NCBI RefSeq assembly: GCF_954871325.1
Contig: NC_088775.1
Span: 2,837,473-2,901,472 of the forward strand
Origin: Gordionus sp. m RMFG-2023
Taxonomy: Eukaryota > Nematomorpha > Gordioida > Chordodea > Parachordodidae
DNA: 64,000 nt
Direction of reading: 5' to 3'
In this document: one piece after another, positions 35,371 through 46,612 of the stretch
Layout: every line of letters begins with the position of its first letter
How positions within the stretch are numbered: position 1 is the stretch's first letter
Translations under genes and position numbers: made by a program
The notes under the pieces: generated by a model
Seen by the model: only the letters and a program-made list of their open reading frames with translations
What the model was told of the DNA's origin: nothing
Database searches by the model: none

Positions 35371-35601
35371 TTTGTATGATTTGTTGCCTCCTCTTGTCAA
35401 GCCTAGTGTCGATTTGGCAGTGTCTATTAATCTGGATGAAAGGTCTGTCCACATTTTTTCACTGAATTGTGAGGAATCTATTGTTTCAATGTTTGCATTG
35501 ATTGCAAAGGCATCTGTCATTGTTTTTAATTTGCCCCATTTGATGCATGGTTCCGGTTTTATCTTGTTTTGAGTGGATTTATTTGAGATGTGTAAATCCA
35601 T
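35371..35601 (-). pseudogene. LINE linker segment, interrupted by a MITE
   Basis: Reads KIKPEPCIKWGKLKT and SSRLIDTAKSTLGLTRGGNK, matching the WWKLK...LG region between endonuclease and reverse transcriptase in RTE proteins. It is cut at 35370 by the family-A insertion; LINE-like sequence resumes below 35140. Confidence 0.7.
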
Positions 35602-35847
35602 GACTAGTAGCTTGTGTTGTGCGGCGATATCTTCTCCTGGAATGACTTTACAGTCTATTACATCTTGTAATCTTCTGCGAGAGATTAGTATGTAATCTAT
35701 CTGTGTTTTCCTTGTACCACTTTCATATGTTATTAAATGACTATCCTTTTTCCTATAGTAGGTGTTGGTTAAGGCAAGGTCGAAGGCTTGCGCATATGCT
35801 CTCCTTCATCATTTCTTTCTCCATATCCAAAACCATCATTTTTATAG

Positions 35848-36405
35848 CTATCTCTTGCTTTCCCCACATATTAAGTCACCACCAATTATGACTAGGTCAT
35901 CCTTAGGGAATTCCATTACAGCTTCATCGAGGATAGCTCTAAAATCATCTTTCTCTTTCTCCTTGCAATCCGTTTGAGGAGCATATAATGAAAGGATGTG
36001 TAGTATTGATTGACCAATGCAGAGTTTTATCTTCATTAGTCTATCAGAGATCCTGTTGACTTCTACAACTGAGGAGGTTAGATCTTGAATGAGGATGATG
36101 CCGACACCGTTCCTATTGCTAACAAGTCCATTATAGTACAATTTATACCCATCTCCAATCATCAAAGTCTTCTGTCCTTTCCATTTCGTCTCTTGTATGC
36201 AGGCTATATCAACTTTTCTCTTGTTCATCATTGATGCCAATTCTCTCTTCTTACCTTTAAGCGTCCCAATATTCAAACTTGCTAATCTTGTTTTCTTTGC
36301 TTTGACCTTTACTTTACTTTTCACAGGATGGAGGTCTACACCCTGTGCGTCGCTTGGAGGGAACGCCCTATCTTTCATATTCATATTTCCATTTGTTTTC
36401 TTCAT
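35848..36405 (-). pseudogene. LINE endonuclease domain
   Basis: Reads ASLNIGTLKGKKRELA, DIACIQETKWKG (the catalytic glutamate), KLYYNG, RNGVGIIL, then LYAPQ and VIIGGDLICG, where the family usually has GDFNGHVG; the AP-endonuclease order is clear. The frame is lost after this last motif. A basic leader rich in Lys precedes the domain. It would nick target DNA for target-primed reverse transcription. Confidence 0.85.
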
Positions 36406-36549
36406 TTTGTTTATTGGACAGGTATCCTTAGCACCCGGCTGTCCAGGCCTGTCTGTGACCGGGGTGTCATCTCTAAGCTTCGAAATTCATCATACCATAT
36501 GTCTTTACACATCAGTCATCGAAGAAAAACTTGAAAGTTTTTATGGTTC

Positions 36550-36628
36550 TTACCAGGATTGAACCTGCGTCCTTGTTCATACTCGTGTTTCCAAGCGTAC
36601 ATCTTACCCATTAGGCCACCCCGGCGAT
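36550..36628 (-). repeat. tRNA-like segment at the head of the LINE
   Basis: Minus strand has a box-A match TGGCCTAATGGG and a box-B match GGTTCAATCC about 53 bp later, the layout of an internal RNA polymerase III promoter with a long variable arm. The T stem has mismatches and the anticodon stem is weak, so a working tRNA is unlikely. It ends about 10 bp above the presumed LINE start. It could be a SINE head, a tRNA-derived 5' end captured by the LINE, or an old tRNA pseudogene. Confidence 0.55.
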
Positions 36629-36632
36629 ATTT

Positions 36633-37133
36633 ATGTTTTTATAACCTACAAATAACCGGGTTACCTATTCTCTTAGTGGCGCTATTTAAAAATTTTGACA
36701 TATTTAAGTCTTATACTTGCTCTTACAATACTTAGAGAAAAGTAGTGTCTCCCTTACCTTTCTCTTCTATAATTATATAATTCTTAGGTTGTAAATCTTA
36801 AAAAAGTGTATTTTTATTTTAAAAAAAAGAGTTACTTTAGAAGTAACTAGAGTTTGATTTTTTATGGTACGCACCTTTACATAACCAATTATAATATTTA
36901 TAAGGGTATCGTTATTATGAGTTTAATGTCGTATTTCAATGATAAAATAAAATAAACAAAAAACGTAATAAAATTTTCACTATTGTTTATAATTGATATC
37001 CATGACTTGCTCAATTTTCTAAAAAATTTTTAAAAAAAGGGGGATTAATTACAATTTTACACAAAAATTTATATATATATATAATATAGTAGTATAACAA
37101 AGACAAAAAAAACTAAGGATTATTTGATTTGGA
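36633..37133. other. AT-rich spacer
   Basis: No gene or recognisable element seen; contains a short (AT)n tract near 37071-37083. Confidence 0.4.
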
Positions 37134-37318
37134 GTGTTGTTAAACGGCAACATAATATTTTATTAGGAAAAATGGTTATGCAAGCCTTAAGATTTTGCTC
37201 ATAGCACAAAGGTTTGAACATCTATTAACGAAATCTCGAGGCTTAAACAATATTTTTCTGACTAAAATATTGAGTGTTTTTAAAAAATAAGCTTAAATCG
37301 AGCCGTTTAACAACACTA
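37134..37318. mobile_element. Family-A MITE, copy 5
   Basis: Ends GTTGTTAAACGGC and CGAGCCGTTTAACAACACTA. The body has AAGATTTTGCTCATA and ATCTCGAGGCTTAAA. Part of the left subterminal sequence is deleted. It lies about 490 bp beyond the glutamate synthase stop codon. Confidence 0.8.
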
Positions 37319-37808
37319 ATATATAATGGGAGGAATAATTGTAATGAAAATGTATCATGATACCAATTTTTTAAGGTACAGATTGGGTGATTGTAAAAAA
37401 AACAACTATATTTAGTATAATAAATATCTTTAACCACCCCGCAAAAACTAAATTATTACGTATAAAAGAAGGGGACAAAAAAAAATTTAGCTACAAAAAA
37501 AACAGAAAAATAATTCAATACTGAATGAAATACGAGTAAAATATTACCAAAAATTGATAATAATTTTATAGTCCGTAAATAAAAGTGGTGTGCGATTTAT
37601 GGAATAAAATATAAAATTATTTTAATTTATAATTATTGATGCGAAATATTTTTTTAAAAAAAGAATAATATTTGATTTTTAATAAGAGATTTGACGATGT
37701 GCGCGTAATAAGATGGGAACAGAGAGGATAGATGGATTAAAATATATTTGTAATCAACTATATCCAAGTGATAAACTATACCGGATATACAAAAGAAAAA
37801 ACCGCGAG

Positions 37809-37966
37809 TTAATTCGCTCGGTTAGCCATCATTTTGGGTAGGGTGTGTACGATTCCGCCAGGTCCCGCTAACGAGGTTTTGCCCATGAGGTCGATGTCTA
37901 TTAGCCGAGCGGCTTGACGACCCTCGTTGATGGCCCAAACCACGAGAGATTGACCTCTTCTGCAAT
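37809..37966 (-). CDS. GOGAT: Glutamate synthase, last exon with stop
   Basis: Reads [20 protein letters not shown] then [18 protein letters not shown] and [22 protein letters not shown] is the family signature near the C-terminus. It follows a strong acceptor (TTTTTTTTTACAG). Confidence 0.98.
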
Positions 37967-38062
37967 CTGTAAAAAAAAATAAGATTAATTTTAGAATTGT
38001 AACCGATTTTTAGTTCAGTTTCTAAACTCCGACATCTTGAAGAAGAATATTTCGTAATGTAT

Positions 38063-38395
38063 CAATGACATATAATAATACCTAGACTGACGATGCATGC
38101 ATTCATTAAAAGTGTGCATCGCAAATCAGCTGGAGACGCCATCTTGGTTACACTAATCATTATTAAAATTTTAAACGAGAGCCTAATTTATTCCTATATC
38201 CTGATGCGAACTTTATTAAAGAATTACCGGATCATCGAGATAATAAGGAAGCCAAGTTATCAATTTAATGGTAGTTTTTAACATGGGATATATGGGTTAC
38301 CAAAATGGCGGGTCCAGCTGATTTGTATTCAAACGACGTTTTCGAATGCATTATTATGAATGCATCGTCAGTTCTAGGTATTATAATGTCAATTG
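38063..38395. mobile_element. Family-C MITE in glutamate synthase last intron
   Basis: Mirrored ends CAATGACATATAATAATACC / GGTATTATAATGTCAATTG and subterminal AAATCAGCTGGAGACGCCAT / GGCGGGTCCAGCTGATTTG. Nearly full length. Confidence 0.85.
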
Positions 38396-39164
38396 CATCA
38401 TATTAACGCAAACATTCAACAGACATATTTTATAAAATATTTTAGAGTAATATTGATTTATTATTTGCGTATTATTCAAATAATAAAATTTATTTAAATA
38501 AAAAAAAATTTATATTGAAATAATTAAATTGACAGAATTATAACGAATAATTTATAAATAAAAATATTGTCATAAAAACGAGAGGCATATTGAATTAATC
38601 AATAGCAAATTAGAGCAAGATTAAAATCAAAGATTTTTTTTGAATAAATTCAGGGATTAAATCAATTTTTATTTCTTTTTTTTATATTTTTAGAATAATA
38701 TCGAATAAAGATTTATATCTAAACATAAAAAGCCCACTGAATATGTTTATAATATTATTATTCAAATTATTTTATATATATATTATTTATTTATTTTTTT
38801 GGAGGGGGGAGTTGATTTATTTACATGATTTAAAAAAGGTTTATTTTTTTTATTTTTTTAAAAATATTTTAACAAAAAAAAAAGAGAAAAAAAAAATAAC
38901 GACTATTTTTTAGAAATTTTATTAGCGTAAAAAAAAAATTCTTTTCGCGAAACAAAATTAAATAATTTTTTTTTAAAAAAAAGAAAAGAAATTCGTTTGT
39001 AAAATAAAGAGAATTCGAAATTTCAAAAGTATCTTTTACCACGAAAAAAATAAATTACTTTTTCAACAATTAAATACCCCCCTTTTTTTTGTAGCAAGAA
39101 GAAAGTTCTCTAAAAATTCAAAATTATTAAGCGAATATTTTTTAAAATAAAGACAAATATAAAC
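38396..39164. other. Intron remainder, homopolymer-rich
   Basis: AT-rich intron sequence with many long A and T runs (38800-39000) and no recognisable element. Confidence 0.45.
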
Positions 39165-39441
39165 CTCCGGCGGCGTATATCTTGGGGTTAGCGGTGCAGT
39201 ACTTCTTGCGAGGGGTGGCTATGTTACCTCGAAGGTCGGTCTCCAGCTCGAAAAACTCCAACAATTTCTTTTCGGGCCCCAAAAAGCCCAGCGCCAGCAA
39301 AATCAGGTCGGCTTCATAAGTTTTTTCGCTTCCCGGCTTTTCCTTCATGCACCATACCCCGGTCGGGGTCTTTTCCCATTCGATGAGAGCCGTTTTTATG
39401 CCGCCGATATGACCGGGGTTAGTTTGCGATTCTACGAATTC
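39165..39441 (-). CDS. GOGAT: Glutamate synthase, visible exon 28
   Basis: Reads EFVESQTNPGHIGGIKTALI, EKPGSEKTYEADLILLALGF, LGPEK and NPKIYAAG; the ADLILLALGFLGPE motif closes the FAD domain. Confidence 0.97.
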
Positions 39442-39500
39442 CTAAAAAAATCGATTGAGTAAAGGTTCGTAATTATGTGTAAATGTATGTTATCCCTTAC

Positions 39501-39668
39501 TTTGCTCATGATACAAAACACCCGAGGATCCTTGTCCTGTTTGTAAAGGCTCTCTTCGTGCCCGTAATCGACCTTGAACACTTTGGGCCATTCGGGCCAG
39601 GGATTGGAAGGCGCCCTATTTTGAGGAGGTTCCGGCAAAATTTCGAAGGTCACCACGCTTTTGGCGCT
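39501..39668 (-). CDS. GOGAT: Glutamate synthase, visible exon 27
   Basis: Reads SAKSVVTFEILPEPPQNRAP, NPWPEWPKVFKVDYGHEES. Strongly conserved beta-module text. Confidence 0.97.
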
Positions 39669-39873
39669 CTTAATTGGAGAACAAATTTTTTTTAAAAAAA
39701 AATATAGTTTATAATTAATATGGAAATTCTGAGTAACTCACAAATGCAAGATGAAAACCCTAAGAGACCCAATGGTTTGTAAATGAAGATCGGCCTAGTC
39801 TAAGATGGACCGAACATTTACTAATTATCGTTATTTATTTTATATAATAAAGTTATAAAATAATTAATGGGAT

Positions 39874-40139
39874 CCAACCTATGACTAGACGATGCAGGGT
39901 ACATTTTGATAACCCATATCGTTAGTAAGAATTTCAAACGAGAGGCCAATTTATTCCTATGTCTGACGCAAACTTTATTAAAGAATTGCCTGATAATCGA
40001 GATAATATAAGTAAGTTATCAATTTAATAGTAGTTTTTAACGTGACAATAATTACTATATTGGGTCACAAAAATGACGAGTCCATTTGCATTCATTATTA
40101 TGAATGCGTCGTCAGTCTAGGTATTATTATATGTCATTG
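39874..40139. mobile_element. Family-C MITE, left end eroded
   Basis: Interior (GAGAGGCCAATTTATTCCTA, ATCGAGATAATA) and right end GTCAGTCTAGGTATTATTAT, ATGTCATTG are present; most of the left terminal repeat is lost. Confidence 0.7.
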
Positions 40140-40326
40140 GACCCAACTTGATAGGCGATGATTATATTAAAATCGGTTTTCTGGTGGATAGGAACTTTGA
40201 CCATTCTCAAGGTAGTACATACAAAAAAACTATTTTCTATCTTTACTTTCATCGAAGTAAAAAAAATTGAAATAAAATTGCACCCTATATATTTTTTATT
40301 TTTTGTGCTAAGATTTTGTGACAAAC

Positions 40327-40532
40327 CAATCTGAGAGAAGTGGCTATGCAATCGACTCCAGTGTCGCCGCCGCCAATGACTATAATGTTTTTGCCTTGAA
40401 CCATTAATTTTCCGCTTTGGGACAATTGGCAATCTTCTACGGTAATGACGTTGTTGTTGGAATGTTTGGCGATCCGTTTCTGCCAACCTTCCAAGAATTC
40501 CATAGCAAAATGGATGCCTTGGAGGTTGCGCC
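40327..40532 (-). CDS. GOGAT: Glutamate synthase, visible exon 26
   Basis: Reads [37 protein letters not shown]: the second dinucleotide fold, which binds NAD(P)H. A family-C MITE fills part of the following intron. Confidence 0.97.
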
Positions 40533-40641
40533 CTGAATGTGAAAAAAAAAATTAGATATTAATTACATAATATTATTCTTTTTTTTATCGATTAAATATG
40601 TTGTGGAATAATTTCCTAAGGTTTTTTTTAATGGTGTTAGC

Positions 40642-40881
40642 ATACGCGCATGCGTAGTATGAAATATTTAAATGATATAAGGTGGTCAATCGATTTTAAA
40701 CGAATCACAAAAAAAATCTATTGGCAATTTATGCCCGACTTAAAATTCCTTCTTTTTAAAAAAAGATTTAAAAACAATTCCTCGCATCTTTAAAAAATGA
40801 TTGGTTTAAAATCGATTTCGCGTTACTAAATCATTGGCCACCTTTTATCGTTTAAATATTTCGCACTACGCATGCGCGTAT
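40642..40881. mobile_element. MITE with ATACGCGCATGCGTAG ends, family I
   Basis: 240 bp; mirrored ends ATACGCGCATGCGTAGTATG and CACTACGCATGCGCGTAT, with the mirror extending through GAAATATTTAAATGATA and GGTGGTCAATCGATTTTAAA for about 60 bp. A lone GCGCATGCGTAT word at 44807-44818 may be a fragment of the same family. No clear target duplication. Confidence 0.75.
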
Positions 40882-40976
40882 AATTTACTCGATGACGAAC
40901 AATTTCAGAAATCAAGAAGGAACTAGGAATCGTTCTAGTTACGAGCTAGATAAAATTTATCAAGTGATCAAGTTAC

Positions 40977-41238
40977 CTGGTATAGGCAAATCCCTGGGTT
41001 GGGTTGACCCCACGGCTAGTAAAACGGCGTGATGGGCCTTCAAAAACTCGGTTGACTTTGGAAGGTCGGCTCCACCCATTCCGATAGGCTGGTTGACTTT
41101 GAAAGTGACGCCCTCATTGGCCAGGAGGTCTATTCTCCTCTGCAGCACGTTCTTGCCTAACTTCATCGACGGTATCCCGTAACGCAAAAGACCGCCGACG
41201 GAATCGTTACGCTCGTATACTGTGACGTAATGGCCGGC
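40977..41238 (-). CDS. GOGAT: Glutamate synthase, visible exon 25
   Basis: Reads [39 protein letters not shown] and [14 protein letters not shown]: continuation of the FAD domain. The intron that follows (40533-40976) holds the ATACGCGCATGCGTA MITE. Confidence 0.97.
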
Positions 41239-41573
41239 CTTTTTTTAAAAAAAAAAAAATTAAATTTTATTAAATTCCTAAAAATAAGAACTTTGCCCCC
41301 TCCTTGCAACTTGGTTCCTGTCAAGATCAAATTTTAAGGCTCGGCCGGTTTTCTTAAATCATAGCGCTTAACTCGGTCCACTCCAGACCGGATTCCGGGT
41401 TCTTGGCCAATTTTTTGACCGTTACTCATTATTCAATTTAGAATAAACTATAAAAATTAGTCTTTAAATCTTATATACTTTCACAATTTTTTCAAAGATA
41501 GTTAATTTACTTTCTCCTGAATGACACCATTTTTATTTTATTAATAAAACAAAGCTACATATAGACCCAAAAC

Positions 41574-41759
41574 CTTGTTGAGTTGGGCAGCGGCGGCCAG
41601 AGCCGCCGGTCCTCCGCCCACGATCGCTATAAGCTTACCAGTGCGAACGGCGGGTAGCGTAACGGTGATCCAACCCTGCGAAAAGGCGTGATCTATGATG
41701 GCGCATTCGATGTTTTTGATATTTACCGGTGGTTCATTTATGCCCAGCACACAGGCACC
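41574..41759 (-). CDS. GOGAT: Glutamate synthase, visible exon 24
   Basis: Reads [27 protein letters not shown] and [19 protein letters not shown]: last cluster cysteine and the GxGxxA FAD-binding fold. Confidence 0.97.
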
Positions 41760-42087
41760 CTTATAGAATTGATCAAGTATAAAATACAGAGGATTAATTT
41801 CTTCCAAAATAAGTTTAGTTATATAACAACTTCTTAAGGAAATAAATAAAATTTTTAAAGGTTGGCCTAAGTGGTAACCTACCTTTACCGAAAAATCTTC
41901 AAAATGGCCAAAGTTAATAATAAACAAACCCTTGAGAAAAATAAGATCCAAAATACCCTTCCAAAACTTATTAGAAAACAAAAAATGGAAGGTTGAACAA
42001 GTTGGTACTAACCTTATTTATCTAAGAATCCCAAAATGACCAAAAATATAAATAACAACCTTAGAAGATTAAGTTTTATAATAAAAC

Positions 42088-42417
42088 CATTGACATAATA
42101 ATAATACCTAGACTGACGATGCATCCAAAAAACAGCTGGAGACGCCATTTTGGTTACCCGTATCATTGTTAAAAAAAATTTAAAAGAGAGGGCCAATTTA
42201 TTCCTATATCTGACGCAAACTTTAACTAAAGAATTGCCTGATCATCGAGATAATAAGTAAGCAAGTTTATCAATTTAATAGTAGTTTTTAACCGTGAGAA
42301 TAATTATTACATGGGTTACCAAAATGGCGGGTCCAGCTGATTCGCATTCAACGACGCTTTCAAATGAATTATGAATGAATTCATCGTCGGTCTACGTATT
42401 ATAATAATACGTCATTG
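42088..42417. mobile_element. Family-C MITE
   Basis: Ends CATTGACATAATAATAATAC and ACGTATTATAATAATACGTC, ATTG; subterminal AACAGCTGGAGACGCCATTT and GGCGGGTCCAGCTGATTCG. Located in the intron between visible exons 23 and 24. Confidence 0.8.
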
Positions 42418-42481
42418 AATAAACCTTAGAACTTTTAGAAAATTAAGTAAGAAAAAATGACAGTTTTGAATATAATTATAC

Positions 42482-42659
42482 TTCGCATGGGGCGGGACAT
42501 ACTCTGCCAGTGAATTCGGGAAAATTGTTCGTTTGCAACAACGTTTCGAGAGCCTCCCTCCAATTGTTTTTGAAGACCAGGTCGTTCCATTTCGGGATAA
42601 TGTTACCGAGCGGGCAGCCACTGTTGGATTGACAAAATGGCACGCCGCAATCCATGCAT
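42482..42659 (-). CDS. GOGAT: Glutamate synthase, visible exon 23 (4Fe-4S cysteines)
   Basis: Reads [45 protein letters not shown]. These are the cysteine clusters that ligate the two 4Fe-4S centres of the beta module; the last cysteine group continues in the next exon. Confidence 0.98.
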
Positions 42660-42850
42660 CTATCATTATCATTATATATATATAAAAAATTATAATCGGG
42701 GTTTGATAAATCACCAAAAAAAAAGTTTTGGGGAATTTTAGGTAAGATTTGATCCCCAAAATCCTGTCTGATCATTCTCATTTTTCTTCTTCTCATTTTT
42801 GAAAACGTAACTTTCCAGTGGCGAAAAGGGTATATATTAATTTTTTTAAC

Positions 42851-42973
42851 CTGGCAGCCTGGACTCTCAGTGTTTCCTTGACTTTTTTGTGGTCGTAAAT
42901 TTCGCCCCAATCCTTCATCCTATCTTGCACGGGTCTGTACGGATTTTTGTGACGTTTGTATTTCACGAAACCT
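42851..42973 (-). CDS. GOGAT: Glutamate synthase, visible exon 22
   Basis: Reads [29 protein letters not shown] and LRVQAAR, the start of the beta-subunit module. It ends two bases into the Arg codon before the first cluster cysteine. Confidence 0.96.
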
Positions 42974-43672
42974 CTTAATATCATCGTAGATGACGGAGGA
43001 AGGGGGGGGGGGTTAACAAAAAAAATTTGAATATTAACAATTTTGCGGTAATTAATATTTAATTTTATTCAAATGGAAAAAAAATTATTTTATTTCTGAA
43101 TAAGCCTTTTTAACCGGAGATGGGTAGATAAACCTAAACTCATGAGTGACGCAAAATCGCACCGTCGGCTCGAACGGAACGATTTTGTGTCGCTACATAT
43201 GTATCGGCCGGTAGCGATGAATTTTTTTAAGAAAAATATTACGACTACACCATAAGGTTTATTTGAATGCCTAAATATTTTTAATTTTAAATAATATAAA
43301 CACCACCAAAAAAACGATATTAATTTGATGAGAAAGCTGTTTTAAATTTCTTTTCCCTATAACTTCTTTACTCTTAAAAATTTTGTTAGCGGAAATTAAC
43401 TTTCTTACTAAGAAATAGACTTACAAGAAAATAAATTAATCATGGCCTAAATTAAAAAATATTTATTTTGGAATGAAGAATGTGATAAAAATCAAAATTT
43501 TCAAATAAGGCAGTAAGTTTCTTTGGATTATAAACATCTTTCTCTTTCTTTCTTTCAAGGAATGATGCACCTACTTAGCAACTTTACAATCTTGAAAAAA
43601 AAATAAGGTTTAAATATGTAAATGTTGATCCACTACAAGGCATCGCAATTTGCCCGCTCATAAATTATATAC

Positions 43673-43787
43673 CTAGTTTTGTCCAAGACCTCGGGTTTTG
43701 TCGTGTGACCATTCGAGTCCCCGTTCGCCAAAACCAATTTCTCGGGAACATCCTTCTTTTCAATGGCGACTCCCACATGAGTTTTAC
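43673..43787 (-). CDS. GOGAT: Glutamate synthase, visible exon 21 (linker)
   Basis: Reads GKTHVGVAIEKKDVPEKLV and KPEVLDKTR; the DKxR end matches the residue pattern just before GFxKYKR. Mostly unconserved linker. Confidence 0.85.
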
Positions 43788-44985
43788 CTTTGATCGATTC
43801 GGCAAATGCAAAAAAAAATATAGAAGATTTTATTAGGTATTATGTGCATCGAATTTATTTTAAAAAAATATAGGTATTCGGACTCGAGCCGTGTAGCTTT
43901 AATTTATACCCGGTTTCCGCCCTAACTGCTGATTTCTTGACATTAAGATATATTTGAAATATCGTTTTTTTTGGAGGACGGGGGAGAAAGACCGAATCAA
44001 AAAGCTAGATTAAGAATGAAAAAAATATGATCATTGCTGGGATTCGAACCCAGGATGGGTGAGGGGTAGGAGGAATTATACTTGAATCGAATCAAATATT
44101 CTCACCATTTATGGGCGGCTTATTCATTTTAGCGAACAACTTGAAGTAGTGTCGTTAAAAGGCCCGATCCGATTAATATTATAACCAAAATAACATTATG
44201 TGGGCCTAAAGATTTTGCTCATAACATGGCAGAAAATGCTTGGGACATCTATTTTGCCAAATCTCGATTGCTTACATAATATTATTTTAGCTGTAATCTT
44301 AAAATGAACCCCAAGTCGGGCTTTTTGACAACACTAACTTTGAAGTATGTTGACTTAAGCTGGCTGTAACAACTGCTAACACTTGGAGTTTCCAAGAGTT
44401 TCGTAAGGGTGTAAAGAATTTCAGTATTTTAGGCTTCCTCTTTGAAGACCTTTGGCAGGATTACATTCTTAAAAATATATTCCCATTATAGTCACTATTT
44501 ATACATTTGGAAATATTGTTTATAATGACGTATTGTACTCATTATTTTTTTTGAAAGGTAGGTGGAGGGAGCGTGGGGATTGTAGGATAATTCGCGAAAA
44601 TTGGTTAAATTTGCTATGGGAATAATTCCCGCTTCCACCCCTCTACGATTTAACGCCAATGAGCAATCAAGCCAAAATCCTTTATTTATCATAATAAATC
44701 TCCATTAAAATTAAGAAGGTAAAAAAAAACACATGGGCGAGCTCTTAAGGGGAGAATAGGCATATAAGCACAATGCTGGTTTCGGTGATCCATTGATCTA
44801 TAGGGAATGCGCATGCGTATCAAATTTTTTATATTTGTTAGAAAAGTATCTTGGGTATGTGTTATCATATAATATAAGAATCGAATAGTATAAAATATTG
44901 TAGCGTTGATTTGACGATTCCAATATTGTAGACAGTAAACAAGTAACGAAAATAGAAACAACTCATTTATTTATTTATTTTTTAC
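43788..44985. other. Large glutamate synthase intron with a family-A MITE
   Basis: Contains the family-A copy at 44147-44336. Near 44036-44060 the minus strand has a good box-B-like GGGTTCGAATCCCAG without a box A. At 44570-44660 an inverted GGGAATAATTCCC and a short protein-like frame (LALNRRGVEAGIIP) could not be assigned. Confidence 0.45.
44147..44336. mobile_element. Family-A MITE, copy 6
   Basis: Ends TAGTGTCGTTAAAAGGCCCG and CGGGCTTTTTGACAACACTA. Flanks AACTTGAAG and ACTTTGAAG look like a slightly diverged target duplication. Confidence 0.8.
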
Positions 44986-45180
44986 CGTTCATAATCGGGG
45001 ACCGTTTAAGCTCCCTGTAAGCAGCCGAATCCTGAGTACCATTCTCGTCGGGATGAACGCTTCCGTTGGGAAATACCAGGGCCGAATCTTCGATGTCCTC
45101 CACCCCGATTCCTATCTCGTCCTCGTAGGGATCGTCCAGTTTGTTCTCCAGGAGACTTTCTTGCTTGTAGAGTTTCAGTT
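44986..45180 (-). CDS. GOGAT: Glutamate synthase, visible exon 20 (acidic linker)
   Basis: Acidic linker between the alpha and beta modules (DDPYEDEIGIGVEDIEDSAL). It has low conservation in the family; assigned by open frame, phase and splice sites. Confidence 0.85.
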
Positions 45181-45889
45181 CTGGTTTTGAAGAGATGTTT
45201 GTATATTAAATAAGATTAAACTGTTGCGTTTCTTTACTAAAAAAAAATTACTACTTAATTATGTTACATCCTCTCATTACAGAATACCAGATAACTGTTA
45301 ATAATTATTGATTACTGGGATAATTAGCAATGATGATTATCAGGTGTCAATATTTTTATTCAGTTTTTAGAATTCATTTATGATATGTCCTTTTCAGGGA
45401 CATAAGTTTTTTTATAACCATAATACCTTTTTCGATACTAATCAAGAGCGTTGTTAAAGTACCCTAGTTGCCAATTGTTTTTGTATAATATAAAGTAATG
45501 AGTAATGTAGATAATTTATAAAGTAAACTTAAAACTGTAACTAATTTAATTTTAAAAATAACCGGAAGGAACAGTGTAACTTGTTACATTTCATAAGCAA
45601 TTTTTATCAACACTACGCATAATTAGATTGAAAAGGGGTATTTTGTCTCCGAAAAAAAAAGGAATACATATATGGCACGATGAATTTAATAATTCAAGTT
45701 TAATTTCTTGAAAGGATGAATGACAGATCCGTTCGAGCCAATCCCGTGTCCGACCGAGAACTTTTTATATATAAAAAAATACCAAGCTCCTCAATGAATC
45801 AGCTGATTAGTTTCGGATCTTCCGGGTAACCCTTCCAAATGAGACCGTTTATTTTATTTATTTTTTTAAATCACAAAACAAAAATGTAC

Positions 45890-45983
45890 CTTTCAAGATA
45901 TCTTGTTGAGATTTCCCCGCCTTTTCGAGCGCGTTCTTCTGATTTATCTCCTCTAGGGCTGTCCTGTAATCTTTGGGAAACAC
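45890..45983 (-). CDS. GOGAT: Glutamate synthase, visible exon 19
   Basis: Reads VFPKDYRTALEEINQKN then a Lys/Gln-rich tail. The VFPKDYK-A word closes the alpha module in this family. Confidence 0.93.
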
Positions 45984-46209
45984 CTTTATAAAACAAAAAT
46001 GTCCGTATTGATAATAAAGTATGGAATTATGATATTTTATCCTAAATATGAGAATGATTGGATAATCTAGGCTGAAAAGATTTATTCTTTGAATGACAGC
46101 TGTGGACTAAGCCGCACCGTTTCGATCGCCGGCGGGTTTTTTACTGTACTTAACCGCTAGTACGAGCTTAGGGTAAAGGTGATTAGACGGTTATGGTTTA
46201 CATATATAA

Positions 46210-46250
46210 AATAATCCGGCCCGAAGCCCGGCCCAGGATCGAACCGTAAA
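46210..46250. mobile_element. Family-D fragment
   Basis: ATCCGGCCCGAAGCCCGGCCC is typical family-D sequence; both termini are absent. Confidence 0.35.
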
Positions 46251-46347
46251 AAAAAAAATTTTAAGGTGCCAGACCAGAGTTTTGAAAAAATGTTTTTTTT
46301 TTATTAAAGCTGATAATTGGGCAAATTTATGTCGTTTTCTCTCCATT

Positions 46348-46567
46348 GGTGTTGTTAAACGGCTCGTTTTGAGCCTATTTTTAAAAACGGCTAACCCTTT
46401 AAGACCAAAAAAAAATTGCTTATGCTCCCACTTTTCGTTAATAGATGTCCAGACTTTTGTACCCTCTATGAGCAAAATCTTCAGGCTTGCCAAATATTTT
46501 TTCTGGCATAAAATACTGAGTTAGCCGCTTTTAATCATCGGCTCAAAATGAGCCGTTAACAACGCTA
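46348..46567. mobile_element. Family-A MITE, copy 7
   Basis: Ends GTGTTGTTAAACGGCTCGTT and AATGAGCCGTTAACAACGCTA; body CTATGAGCAAAATCTTCAGG. Lies in the intron between visible exons 18 and 19. Confidence 0.85.
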
Positions 46568-46612
46568 AAGTCGAATTTTTAAATATAAATAAAACTTCAG
46601 TGTGAAAAAAAC

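Larger units (their letters stand above)
33305..36540 (-). mobile_element. RTE-type LINE, near full length, broken
   Basis: A non-LTR retrotransposon of the RTE type whose proteins are often annotated 'craniofacial development protein 2-like'. In order on the minus strand: apurinic endonuclease (from 36405), linker, reverse transcriptase (34853-33901) and C-terminal domain, stopping at 33318. The reading frame changes at least five times, and a 223-bp family-A MITE sits in the linker, so it cannot work. It lies between the fourth F repeat and the 3' end of glutamate synthase. Confidence 0.9.

Noticed and set aside
33526-36534. Plus-strand frames across the LINE
   Set aside because: They are shadows of the minus-strand endonuclease and reverse transcriptase frames.
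44036-44060. Minus-strand tRNA gene at GGGTTCGAATCCCAG
   Set aside because: Only a T-arm-like hairpin is present; no box A or acceptor stem at the right distance.
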